7,724 bases of DNA from an uncultured Halieaceae bacterium. GTDB lineage: Bacteria; Pseudomonadota; Gammaproteobacteria; Pseudomonadales; Halieaceae. The notes under the pieces are model-generated. The model searched no databases and was not told the DNA's origin. It worked only from the letters and a program-made list of their open reading frames with translations. Shown here piece by piece: positions 1 to 5,896 of the stretch (position 1 is its first letter; each line of letters starts with the position of its first letter). The position numbers were made by a program, and so were the translations under genes. The stretch is from the NCBI GenBank assembly GCA_913063005.1, contig CAJXZI010000088.1, positions 1 to 7,724 on the forward strand. The letters are read 5' to 3'.

Positions 1-218
1 TGACAAACCGGATAGAGCAAAGCCGTCAAGATGGGACTGGCGTGAGATTAGCGGGCAACTCGGGGCCCCGCTCTTATTGTTGTTTTAAGATGCCTCTATT
101 ACGGAGCTTTTTCCCCGGGCGTCCCCACCTGAAGATCGTTCTCCTGCGTAGATTAATCAGTGAAGTGCATGCAGCTAAAAGAAATCTCAATCAGCTGCGC
201 ACAAATCATCGAATAGAG
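1..218. other. Left-edge stretch without a convincing gene
   Basis: Nothing here looks like a conserved protein. One plus-strand frame is open from base 3 to a stop at 225-227, but its translation is low-complexity in feel, rich in Arg, Leu and Pro, has no recognisable motif and runs into the 3' end of the acylase gene. A TGA at 1-3 could be the stop of a gene lying to the left; this cannot be decided from the window. The stretch holds a terminator-like hairpin (50-72) and a weak inverted repeat GCAGCT/AGCTGC (170-175 and 192-197, 16-nt loop) just past the acylase stop, which has no good T-run on the minus strand. Confidence 0.5.
50..86 (+). terminator. Possible rho-independent terminator of a gene off the left edge
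   Basis: AGCGGG at 50-55 pairs with CCCGCT at 67-72, enclosing an 11-nt loop that itself contains the start of the palindrome CGGGGCCCCG (61-70). A T-rich run, CTTATTGTTGTTTT (73-86), follows on the plus strand. A GC-rich stem followed by a T-rich tract is what an intrinsic terminator for rightward transcription looks like. The stem is only 6 bp and the T-run is interrupted, so the call is tentative. Confidence 0.4.
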
Positions 219-2342
219 CTAGTCTGAGTTCACCGTGTAACGCCTGGTTATCCGTCCTTTTCGACTCTCACCGCTATACAGCGGTTCGTGGAGGACCTCA
301 TTGCTGTAGTCTTCGGCTTGATCAAGGTAGTGCGGCGATTTAGGGTTGGTCATATCGTTGCCGTACTGATGCGTGCCAAGCACCTTTTGCTCGCCATCGG
401 GCGTCCAGCGAATGAAGTAATACAGACCGTCGCCTGCGACAGCTGTTAGATGGTCATCACCATCGAGACGTCGAGAATAAATGGCTCGGAGGGTGTCCGG
501 CCCTCCCGCAACGGGCCAGTGCTGACCGTCTCTACCATGACGATTAACATCACCCCATCGGGGATCCAGTCGGCCACCAATGTCCAGCGTTTGATCAATG
601 CAGTCATCAAGTATTTTTTGCGCATCGGGATTGTCAGTGCCGCCACTTTCTGCCTGCCACTCAGCGGCGAGTACACAAACACCCAGCGCGGCTCCTCGAT
701 TGGCTTTGTCGGTCCCACGATCCCAAGCTGATAAAATATCAATCGCCTGACTGACGTTATCGCTGGATTTTGGCAGTGCGGTCACTTCGTTTAGGAATGC
801 CATACCGCGATAGTTAATCGAGTAGCGGTTGTCGTGTTTTAGCTCCCAGGCTTCGTCGAATGAAATTCGCTCGAATTGATCGAACAGTTCTAGTCCGCGT
901 GTCGCTCGGTTGGTCATGCGGGTCTGCCAACCCCCATTCTCTGGTACCTCAGCGAGGACTGGGTTGTCCTGCGGCTCACTGACGTTGAAGGGTGTTTGGT
1001 TAGCGCTGTGTACAAATCCCGATTGCGGATTCGTCACTTGTGGTAACGAAGAAGTAGGGTGGTAACGATCCCAAATGAGCTCGGAGCGATCACCCGGAAG
1101 GTACTGCTGCCAGTCCCAACCAGGGGCTCTCACCGGTAACTGTGCGTTGTGGATGAAGTGAATATCACCGTGTCGATTGGCGTACACGAAGTTAAAGCTT
1201 TGAATGTGATTAAGGGCAACCGCCGCTTTCCACTCATCGAAGTTCTTTGCTTTGTTCATCGCGAGCCATTGCTCGACCTGCTTCATCTCATCGATACCCG
1301 CGTATCGAATCGCATAGACGCCGTGGTCGGTCCTGAGTGCTGGGCCATGCGCTGAGCGCAGGACTTCGCGTTTAACCGACCAAGGAATAAACCCCCAGAG
1401 TTTAAGTTTAAGCGTGACTTCGCCTACCTCGAGATCTTGCCACTCGCCATCCAATAGATACTGATCCGGATTATCTGGATTCATCTCCAAAACGTAGATA
1501 TCCACGAGGTCTGGCTTATTAACGGTCGCCCCCCAACCATGTTCTTCGGTAAATCCCACTCCCATTGTCGGCGCGCCAGGGAAAAGTCCACCCATAACGT
1601 TTAGGCCCTCGCCCGATTCGATATGTGCCTCATACCAGGCAACGGGGCCGGTCAGCGGTTGATGCGAGTTGATGATGAGGTAGGTGGAGCCATCTTCTGT
1701 GCGCGAGGGCGCAATCGCGGTGGCGTTAGAGCCGATAGGCTCTTTCGGCTGCGGGTTGTAGGGCGCTTTGCTGACGGTGTTGGGGCGCTCATCACCAAAG
1801 AGTGCCAGTACCGGTTCATTGAAGCCGTAGAAAAGTGGATGTCGCAACATGTGGCCCGCGACAATGTCCTTGCCTGTGACAGGAAGCAATTCTGGGTGTT
1901 TGACCTCCGAGGGGTTATCAGCAGCAAAGGCGTTAAAGCCAGCCGCAAATGCTTCAACGTAAGCACGGATTTCAGGCGACAGATCAAGCTCGTAGTTTTG
2001 ATCTAGCGCTCCCCACAGATCAAGCCACTTAACCAGGTAATCGGTTTGTGCACCTTCCTGTCCCTCATAAAGCCCTGCGATACCGCGGTAAAAGGGGAGG
2101 CTGCCTTCCATTATGGGCCAGGCATCCTCTGCTTGCGCGTATGCAAGTCCAAATGCTGCGTCCGCGTCAGTAGCACCTGAAATATGAGGCACCCCATAGT
2201 TATCGCGCTCTATGGTCGCCTCGAGACCACTTGCAGCTTGGGCCATGATCGCGAGTCCGATCGTGACGACAAGACGCTGGACAATGCGAATGCCTCGCAC
2301 GGTTTTGTTCCAAATGTTTGTTTGCATATTCTCGCTCGTCAT
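219..2342 (-). CDS. Exported penicillin acylase-family N-acyl amidase (AHL acylase/PvdQ-like Ntn hydrolase)
   Basis: An Ntn-hydrolase precursor of 707 aa, predicted to cleave amide bonds of N-acylated substrates in the periplasm after autoproteolysis. Residues 16-38 give a basic stretch, a hydrophobic core (LVVTIGLAIMA) and an AQA-type cleavage site, so a Sec signal peptide is likely. The alpha part opens with ATIERDNYGVPHI (42-54) and includes a GLAYAQAEDAW segment (65-75). The self-processing site is G204-S205-N206-A207, making Ser205 the nucleophile (beta-1). Counting from it, His227 is beta-23 and Val274 is beta-70, the pattern known for PvdQ and aculeacin-type acylases rather than penicillin G acylase (Gln beta-23). 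Asn448 in HSANQTPF fits the oxyanion Asn. Total length suits the family. The exact substrate (AHL, lipopeptide, siderophore precursor) cannot be read. The ATG at 2342 has no purine-rich site upstream; the in-frame ATG at 2327, preceded by GAGCGAG, is a credible alternative and keeps the signal peptide. It is divergent from the FadL gene. Confidence 0.9.
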   Translation of the reverse strand: MTSENMQTNIWNKTVRGIRIVQRLVVTIGLAIMAQAASGLEATIERDNYGVPHISGATDADAAFGLAYAQAEDAWPIMEGSLPFYRGIAGLYEGQEGAQTDYLVKWLDLWGALDQNYELDLSPEIRAYVEAFAAGFNAFAADNPSEVKHPELLPVTGKDIVAGHMLRHPLFYGFNEPVLALFGDERPNTVSKAPYNPQPKEPIGSNATAIAPSRTEDGSTYLIINSHQPLTGPVAWYEAHIESGEGLNVMGGLFPGAPTMGVGFTEEHGWGATVNKPDLVDIYVLEMNPDNPDQYLLDGEWQDLEVGEVTLKLKLWGFIPWSVKREVLRSAHGPALRTDHGVYAIRYAGIDEMKQVEQWLAMNKAKNFDEWKAAVALNHIQSFNFVYANRHGDIHFIHNAQLPVRAPGWDWQQYLPGDRSELIWDRYHPTSSLPQVTNPQSGFVHSANQTPFNVSEPQDNPVLAEVPENGGWQTRMTNRATRGLELFDQFERISFDEAWELKHDNRYSINYRGMAFLNEVTALPKSSDNVSQAIDILSAWDRGTDKANRGAALGVCVLAAEWQAESGGTDNPDAQKILDDCIDQTLDIGGRLDPRWGDVNRHGRDGQHWPVAGGPDTLRAIYSRRLDGDDHLTAVAGDGLYYFIRWTPDGEQKVLGTHQYGNDMTNPKSPHYLDQAEDYSNEVLHEPLYSGESRKGRITRRYTVNSD

Positions 2343-2363
2343 TTATCTAGGAGGCGTTTGCAC

Positions 2364-2392
2364 GTTATATACCGAAAAAGCATATCGATCGA
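2364..2392 (-). promoter_or_regulatory. Weak candidate promoter for the acylase gene
   Basis: Reading leftward, TATAAC (complement of 2364-2369) matches the -10 consensus at 5 of 6 bases. At a 17-bp spacing lies TCGATC (complement of 2387-2392), only 3 of 6 for -35. Transcription would begin near 2357, which fits translation from the ATG at 2327 better than from 2342. The 171-bp divergent region (2343-2513) is AT-rich between 2360 and 2412 and must also carry the rightward promoter, for which I see no clear boxes. Confidence 0.25.
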
Positions 2393-2500
2393 ATTCTTTA
2401 TTATTTTTATTGCCTGAGGTTTGTCCGTATTGTGCGCCCGCCAAGACTACCCCGGTTGTCCAAAAAAGGGGTTGGCACTGCCTATTAAACCAAGGAAGTT

Positions 2501-2507
2501 AGAAGAG
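2501..2507 (+). promoter_or_regulatory. Shine-Dalgarno-like site deciding the GTG start of the FadL gene
   Basis: AGAAGAG lies 6 nt before the GTG at 2514. A second purine run, AAGGAAG (2492-2498), is 15 nt away and probably too far. The site supports starting at 2514 rather than at the upstream in-frame TTG at 2421, whose extra 31 codons would put a charged, non-signal-like sequence ahead of an obvious signal peptide. Confidence 0.55.
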
Positions 2508-2513
2508 AAAAAA

Positions 2514-3911
2514 GTGAACAGAACTAAGCATCTTGTCGCTCCTAGTTTAGGGGCTCTACTAGTCTGCGTATCGCAGCTAACTAACGCAACTAACGGGTAT
2601 TTCACCCACGGCATCGGCCCGGCCAGCAAAGCGATGGCGGGTGCAGGAGATGCACGGCCCAGCATGGCAATAGACGCGGCAAACAATCCGGCGTCGGGCG
2701 CACTTTTAGCGGAGTCAGCCGATGTGGGTTTCGCATTGTTTGCGCCTTACCGCGAGTACACGGTGTCTGACAGCATGGTGAACGGGCAAATGGGTGCTTT
2801 TACGCTCCAGAGTTCGCTGGACTCTGTTGAAGGCACTGTAAAAAGTGATCGGAACTTATTTGCTATTCCACACTTTGCCAAAAATTGGCGACTGTCAGAG
2901 GCGTCGGCGCTCACACTGTCTTTTTATGGAAGAGGCGGCATGAACACGACTTATCGTCAGGGCGCAGCAACGTTTGACCCTGACGGTCCAGGGCCTGCCC
3001 CTGTCATGACGCTCGAAGGCACGTTTGGTGCCGGTAACGCGGGCGTTAATCTGTCTCAGGCCTTTTTAGAGATCGCTTACAGTATCAAGGTTGACGACTG
3101 GACCTTCGGCATAACACCGGTCATTGCCTACCAAATGTTTGAGGCAGAGGGTCTCGCCACCTTTACGCCTTATACCGAAACTTATGTGAACGCCTTGTTT
3201 GAAAGTGGGCAGGGTGCACCTGCCAGCAATCTCACCAACAACGAGAGCGATACCAGTTATGGTGTTGGTTTAAAGGCTGGCGCAATCTGGAAAGCGTCAG
3301 AGGCGCTAAACCTATCGGTAAGTTATGCATCGAAAATAGGTATGGGGGAATTTGATGATTACTCAGACCTCTTTGCGCAAGCTGGTGGATTCGATATCCC
3401 CTCAAATCTCAGGTTTGGAGCGTCTTACCAGCTCAATGACACGTGGACCCTCAACGCCGATGTAGAGCGAACCTATTATTCTGACGTTGACTCGGTCAGT
3501 AACCCCTCGGCCAACGTATTTGCCTGTCCCACGGCAGGGCAGGGTGGAATGGACGTCACATCTTGTTTGGGTGGCGACAATGGGTTCGGATTCGGCTGGC
3601 AGGATATTACAACCTACCAGTTCGGCGTTGCGTGGCAGCAGAGCCAAGATCGTGTGGTTCGGTTTGGCTATTCAAGAGGTGATCAGCCCATTTCTCGCGC
3701 TGATGTGCTGATCAACACCTTGGCCCCGGGTGTCATCGAGCAGCATCTCACACTGGGTCTCACACAGACGCTTAACAACGGTCACAGACTCTCCGTTGCA
3801 TTGATGTATGCACCGGAAAACTCCGTGCGTGGCACGAGCCTATTCGATCCGACCCAGAGCATTGAGCTGTCCATGGATCAGTATGAGATCGAAGTCTCTT
3901 ACACGTTTTGA
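2514..3911 (+). CDS. FadL/OmpP1/TodX-family outer-membrane transporter of hydrophobic compounds
   Basis: A 465-aa outer-membrane beta-barrel expected to let long-chain fatty acids or other hydrophobic molecules cross the outer membrane. From the GTG start, residues 1-25 form a signal peptide (NRTKH, hydrophobic core, cleavage after LTNA). The mature protein begins TNGYFTHGIGPASKAMAGAG, the signature start of FadL/OmpP1 proteins, followed by the NPA motif of the plug domain (N58-P59-A60). Near the C-terminus FGYSRGDQPI (384-393) matches the family's conserved strand, and the protein ends in VSYTF, with the terminal Phe of a BAM recognition signal. Cys338 and Cys351 flank a Gly-rich loop and could form a disulfide. 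Length is close to E. coli FadL (446 aa). The substrate is not readable; TodX-like members carry aromatic hydrocarbons. It sits 50 bp before the membrane hydroxylase gene on the same strand and is divergent from the acylase, so lipid or hydrocarbon uptake is the sensible role. Confidence 0.92.
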   Translation: MNRTKHLVAPSLGALLVCVSQLTNATNGYFTHGIGPASKAMAGAGDARPSMAIDAANNPASGALLAESADVGFALFAPYREYTVSDSMVNGQMGAFTLQSSLDSVEGTVKSDRNLFAIPHFAKNWRLSEASALTLSFYGRGGMNTTYRQGAATFDPDGPGPAPVMTLEGTFGAGNAGVNLSQAFLEIAYSIKVDDWTFGITPVIAYQMFEAEGLATFTPYTETYVNALFESGQGAPASNLTNNESDTSYGVGLKAGAIWKASEALNLSVSYASKIGMGEFDDYSDLFAQAGGFDIPSNLRFGASYQLNDTWTLNADVERTYYSDVDSVSNPSANVFACPTAGQGGMDVTSCLGGDNGFGFGWQDITTYQFGVAWQQSQDRVVRFGYSRGDQPISRADVLINTLAPGVIEQHLTLGLTQTLNNGHRLSVALMYAPENSVRGTSLFDPTQSIELSMDQYEIEVSYTF

Positions 3912-3930
3912 TTTTTAGCCTAAATCGGTC

Positions 3931-3953
3931 ACCCTTAGCACTATTCTGAGGGT
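3931..3953 (+). promoter_or_regulatory. Junction hairpin overlapping the hydroxylase ribosome binding site
   Basis: ACCCTTAG (3931-3938) pairs with CTGAGGGT (3946-3953) around a 7-nt loop, giving an 8-bp stem with one G-T wobble. The right arm contains most of the Shine-Dalgarno sequence GAGGGTGA (3948-3955), which sits 6 nt before the ATG at 3962. The sequence after the hairpin, GATTCTTTAT, has only a short broken T-run, so this could be a leaky terminator, an mRNA 3'-end stabiliser for the FadL message, or a structure that limits translation of the second gene. Confidence 0.5.
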
Positions 3954-3961
3954 GATTCTTT

Positions 3962-5179
3962 ATGGGTTTAATTGCAGCTGCTGTTCCTTTTTTTCTGCTG
4001 TCGATCCTTGTTGAGTGGTTGTGGGGCCGATGGCGTGGCCGCGACACTTATAGACTCACGGATGCGGTGAGCAGTCTCACTTTGGGGGGATTATCGCAGG
4101 CCCGTCGCTTTGTCGCTTTAGGTGTGGGCGGTTCGGTCTACGCATGGCTTGCCTCTATAACACCCTTCACGACCTGGAGCGCTGAAGGAGGGTGGGCGTG
4201 GTTGCTTGCGTTTGTTCTATATGACCTTTGCTATTACTGCTCGCACCGTGCAGGTCATGAAATTAAGCTCTTTTGGGCCGCTCATGTGGTCCACCATCAG
4301 AGCGAAGACTACAACTTGTCCACGGCTCTTCGTCAAACGAGTTCGGGCTTTTTGTTCGGTTGGATTTTTTACACCCCGATGTTTTTCATCGGTGTTCCTG
4401 CTGAGATGATGGTGACAGTGGGGGCGTTAAACCTTATTTATCAGTTTTGGGTTCATACGGAGCATGTCGGTGAGCTCGGTTGGTTCGAGTATGTTTTCGT
4501 GTCTCCCTCTAATCACCGCGTGCACCACGCAAGGAATGCTCGATACCTCGACCGCAATTATGGTGGTGTCTTTATTGTGTGGGATCGGCTGTTTGGTTCC
4601 TATCAACGCGAACTGGCGTCTGAGCCTTGCGTTTATGGCATTACGAAGCCCATCAGGTCCTGGTCACCCGTTGAATCGTGGGTGCATGTCTACCGGGATA
4701 TGTTCAATGACATGCGGCAGACGAGCAATTGGGCCGAGCGGCTGTGGGTGCCGTTCTCACATCCGGGCTGGCAGCCCTCGGATGTGGCGGCTGCTAGGCC
4801 GTTGTCGGAAGGGGATGAGCTGCCTTTTGAGAAATACGACCCGCAGGTCTCAGTGGCGCGAAAAGTGAGCGGCGCGGCCAATCTAGCTCTCATCACGGTA
4901 CTGCTGATCTTGGCGCAGCGTAGCGAGATTTTGCGTGGGTATGAGGCTTATGTCTGGGCGCTTATGTTGTGGTTTGGAGTCGGCAACGCGGCGCTTTTGA
5001 GTAATGCCGAGTCTCGGCTCTTCAGATTTCAAGAGGGCGTCAAACTGATCGCGCTTGCCGTGTTGGCGGGGCTGTTGTCACTTCCACTGGCACTCGTGAT
5101 TACGCCACTGGCCCTGATCGGTGTGTCTTGGCAGCTTTTTGAAAGAGAAAGTAAAGAGGTGGCAGGCGCCACCTCTTGA
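3962..5179 (+). CDS. Integral-membrane di-iron hydroxylase, sterol desaturase superfamily, alkylglycerol monooxygenase-like
   Basis: A 405-aa inner-membrane protein of the fatty acid hydroxylase/sterol desaturase superfamily, whose members use a His-bound di-iron centre and O2 to oxidise C-H bonds of lipids. The three His boxes are H95-RAG-H99, H108-VV-H111-H112 and H185-RV-H188-H189, with H165 and H168 in WVHTEH between them. Segments EDYNLSTALRQTSSG (115-129) and DRNYGGVFIVWDRLFGSY (197-214) are the pattern I associate with animal alkylglycerol monooxygenase (AGMO/TMEM195) and its bacterial relatives rather than with ERG3 or carotenoid hydroxylases. Hydrophobic segments lie near 4-20, 48-66, 78-93, 130-160, and in a C-terminal block at 303-318, 329-346 and 361-388 outside the catalytic core. 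In animals AGMO needs tetrahydrobiopterin; whether that applies here is unknown. The ATG has a good SD, GAGGGTGA. Its last codons are part of a hairpin with the convergent cytochrome gene. Substrate is inferred to be a lipid, perhaps one delivered by the FadL protein. Confidence 0.88.
   Translation: MGLIAAAVPFFLLSILVEWLWGRWRGRDTYRLTDAVSSLTLGGLSQARRFVALGVGGSVYAWLASITPFTTWSAEGGWAWLLAFVLYDLCYYCSHRAGHEIKLFWAAHVVHHQSEDYNLSTALRQTSSGFLFGWIFYTPMFFIGVPAEMMVTVGALNLIYQFWVHTEHVGELGWFEYVFVSPSNHRVHHARNARYLDRNYGGVFIVWDRLFGSYQRELASEPCVYGITKPIRSWSPVESWVHVYRDMFNDMRQTSNWAERLWVPFSHPGWQPSDVAAARPLSEGDELPFEKYDPQVSVARKVSGAANLALITVLLILAQRSEILRGYEAYVWALMLWFGVGNAALLSNAESRLFRFQEGVKLIALAVLAGLLSLPLALVITPLALIGVSWQLFERESKEVAGATS
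5154..5177 (-). terminator. Perfect 10-bp hairpin terminator for the cytochrome gene, inside the end of the hydroxylase gene
   Basis: AAGAGGTGGC (5154-5163) and GCCACCTCTT (5168-5177) are exact inverted copies around a 4-nt loop. On the minus strand the stem is followed by TACTTTCTCTTTC, a T-rich tract suited to terminating leftward transcription from the cytochrome gene, whose stop codon ends at 5187. On the plus strand the following bases, GATGTCGGTTTAC, are less T-rich, so rightward termination would be weaker. The element encodes the last residues of the hydroxylase, and its final T is the first base of the TGA stop. Confidence 0.75.
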
Positions 5180-5186
5180 TGTCGGT

Positions 5187-5624
5187 TTACAGCGTGCCGA
5201 TGTAAGCGGCTAGGTTGCCGATGTCATCGTCAGTCATTGGCTTCGCAACTGGCCACATCATGGCTGATTGCGCGCCGCGCGCTTCACCAGCGCGGTATGC
5301 AGTGAGCTTGCCTGAAATCTCACTCATAGCCTGTCCCGCAAGCTTAGGACCAATACCGCCCTCGCCGTTGCCACCGTGACATGCAATGCACTGGCCGTAG
5401 TAAGTCTCGCCCAAGGCCTCGGGAGAGGCTGCTGCCAAGGCTTCTTGCTTAACGCGCTCGATGTCGGCGATGCTGCCACCGTTTTCTGCTTTCCACTCTT
5501 GGTAGCACTCGCCCACACATACGTTGCGGTTGCCGGTCCACGACGCGTCATTGGTGGTAGTTCCGACCCAAATGATGGCGGTAATGGCGATCGCGAAGCC
5601 CGCGACGATGACGTTTGTATTCAT
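5187..5624 (-). CDS. Membrane-anchored monohaem c-type cytochrome
   Basis: A 145-aa electron carrier on the periplasmic face of the inner membrane. Residues 3-20 (TNVIVAGFAIAITAIIWV) form an uncleaved signal anchor or signal peptide. The haem site is C79-IA-C82-H83, followed by GGNGEGGIGPKLAGQ, a class I cytochrome c hallmark, and a C-terminal helix TDDDIGNLAAYIGTL. By alignment with the usual M-x-P-V-A-K-x-L pattern, Met123 is the likely sixth ligand; Met122 and Met130 are alternatives. A second cysteine pair, C36-VGE-C40, sits just outside the membrane and is not a haem motif. The ATG at 5624 is chosen because GGGGGAA precedes it at a proper distance and it starts the hydrophobic segment; an upstream in-frame extension to 5747 is lysine- and proline-rich and lacks such a site. 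The partner oxidase or dehydrogenase is not in the window. It converges on the hydroxylase gene with a 7-bp gap; a role in donating electrons to that enzyme is possible but unsupported. Confidence 0.88.
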   Translation of the reverse strand: MNTNVIVAGFAIAITAIIWVGTTTNDASWTGNRNVCVGECYQEWKAENGGSIADIERVKQEALAAASPEALGETYYGQCIACHGGNGEGGIGPKLAGQAMSEISGKLTAYRAGEARGAQSAMMWPVAKPMTDDDIGNLAAYIGTL

Positions 5625-5628
5625 TAAA

Positions 5629-5635
5629 TTCCCCC
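5629..5635 (-). promoter_or_regulatory. Ribosome binding site of the cytochrome gene
   Basis: On the minus strand GGGGGAA is centred about 7 nt before the ATG at 5624. It decides the start in favour of this ATG over the upstream in-frame candidates. Confidence 0.65.
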
Positions 5636-5654
5636 GGGTACAAACACTGGTTTT

Positions 5655-5665
5655 TTTATCGGCGC
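5655..5665. repeat. 11-bp direct repeat, copy 1 (TTTATCGGCGC)
   Basis: Identical to 5728-5738, 73 bp further right. This copy lies just downstream of the candidate -10 box of the cytochrome promoter. It may be a regulator site or chance. Confidence 0.45.
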
Positions 5666-5667
5666 GA

Positions 5668-5697
5668 ATGATAAGGGGTTTGATTGGTTGATGTAAG
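5668..5697 (-). promoter_or_regulatory. Candidate sigma-70 promoter of the cytochrome gene
   Basis: Reading leftward, CTTACA (complement of 5692-5697, 4 of 6 with TTGACA) is followed after 18 bp by TATCAT (complement of 5668-5673, 5 of 6 with TATAAT). Transcription would begin near 5661 and give a leader of about 37 nt containing the SD of the cytochrome gene. The fit is fair, not strong. Confidence 0.4.
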
Positions 5698-5727
5698 TAG
5701 CTCGTTGAGCAACCCGGTAATTTCACC

Positions 5728-5738
5728 TTTATCGGCGC
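5728..5738. repeat. 11-bp direct repeat, copy 2 (TTTATCGGCGC)
   Basis: Identical to 5655-5665 in the same orientation, about seven helical turns away. It lies upstream of both divergent genes, the cytochrome and the thioesterase. Confidence 0.45.
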
Positions 5739-5896
5739 TATTGCCACTCGCTATATTGCAGGCGTATCTAACAGATTAGGTACAAATCCGGTTGGTGTTC
5801 GTGGAAAGCGTAGCCAAATACCCCCATACTCGGCGCCCTCAAGAGATTCGTGTTTTCATGCACCGTTTATTTTCCCACAGTTAGAAGGTAGCCCCG

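Larger units (their letters stand above)
5625..5896. other. Divergent intergenic region between cytochrome and thioesterase genes
   Basis: This 272-bp stretch contains no plausible gene. It holds the leftward promoter candidate, the two copies of the 11-bp repeat and a small GCTC/GAGC hairpin near 5700-5710. A TATATT at 5752-5757 could be a rightward -10 box, with TTTATC 18 bp upstream as a poor -35, which would leave a leader of about 130 nt before the thioesterase. I see no riboswitch or RNA gene that I can name. Confidence 0.4.

Noticed and set aside
61..70. Palindrome CGGGGCCCCG as a stand-alone protein binding site
   Set aside because: A single GC-rich palindrome next to a terminator-like stem; more simply part of that structure.
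42..227. Open frame of 61 codons on the plus strand at the left edge
   Set aside because: GTG start without ribosome site, no motif, includes the terminator-like hairpin, and runs into the acylase 3' end.
1623..2006. 127-codon plus-strand open frame inside the acylase
   Set aside because: Antisense to a well-conserved Ntn-hydrolase region including the nucleophile; Arg- and Cys-containing composition typical of a shadow frame.
2349..2417. Perfect AGGAGG followed by a short open frame (TTG at 2358, ending 2417) rich in Ile and Phe, like a leader peptide
   Set aside because: The start lies only 3 nt from the AGGAGG, too close for initiation, and the peptide has no feature beyond AT-rich composition.
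2449..2472. Inverted repeat ACCCC/GGGGT before the FadL gene as an operator or terminator
   Set aside because: Only 5 bp with a 14-nt loop and no T-run after it; too weak to call.
5625..5747. N-terminal extension of the cytochrome to 5747
   Set aside because: The extension lies over the promoter and SD candidates, is Lys/Pro-rich and would bury the signal anchor.
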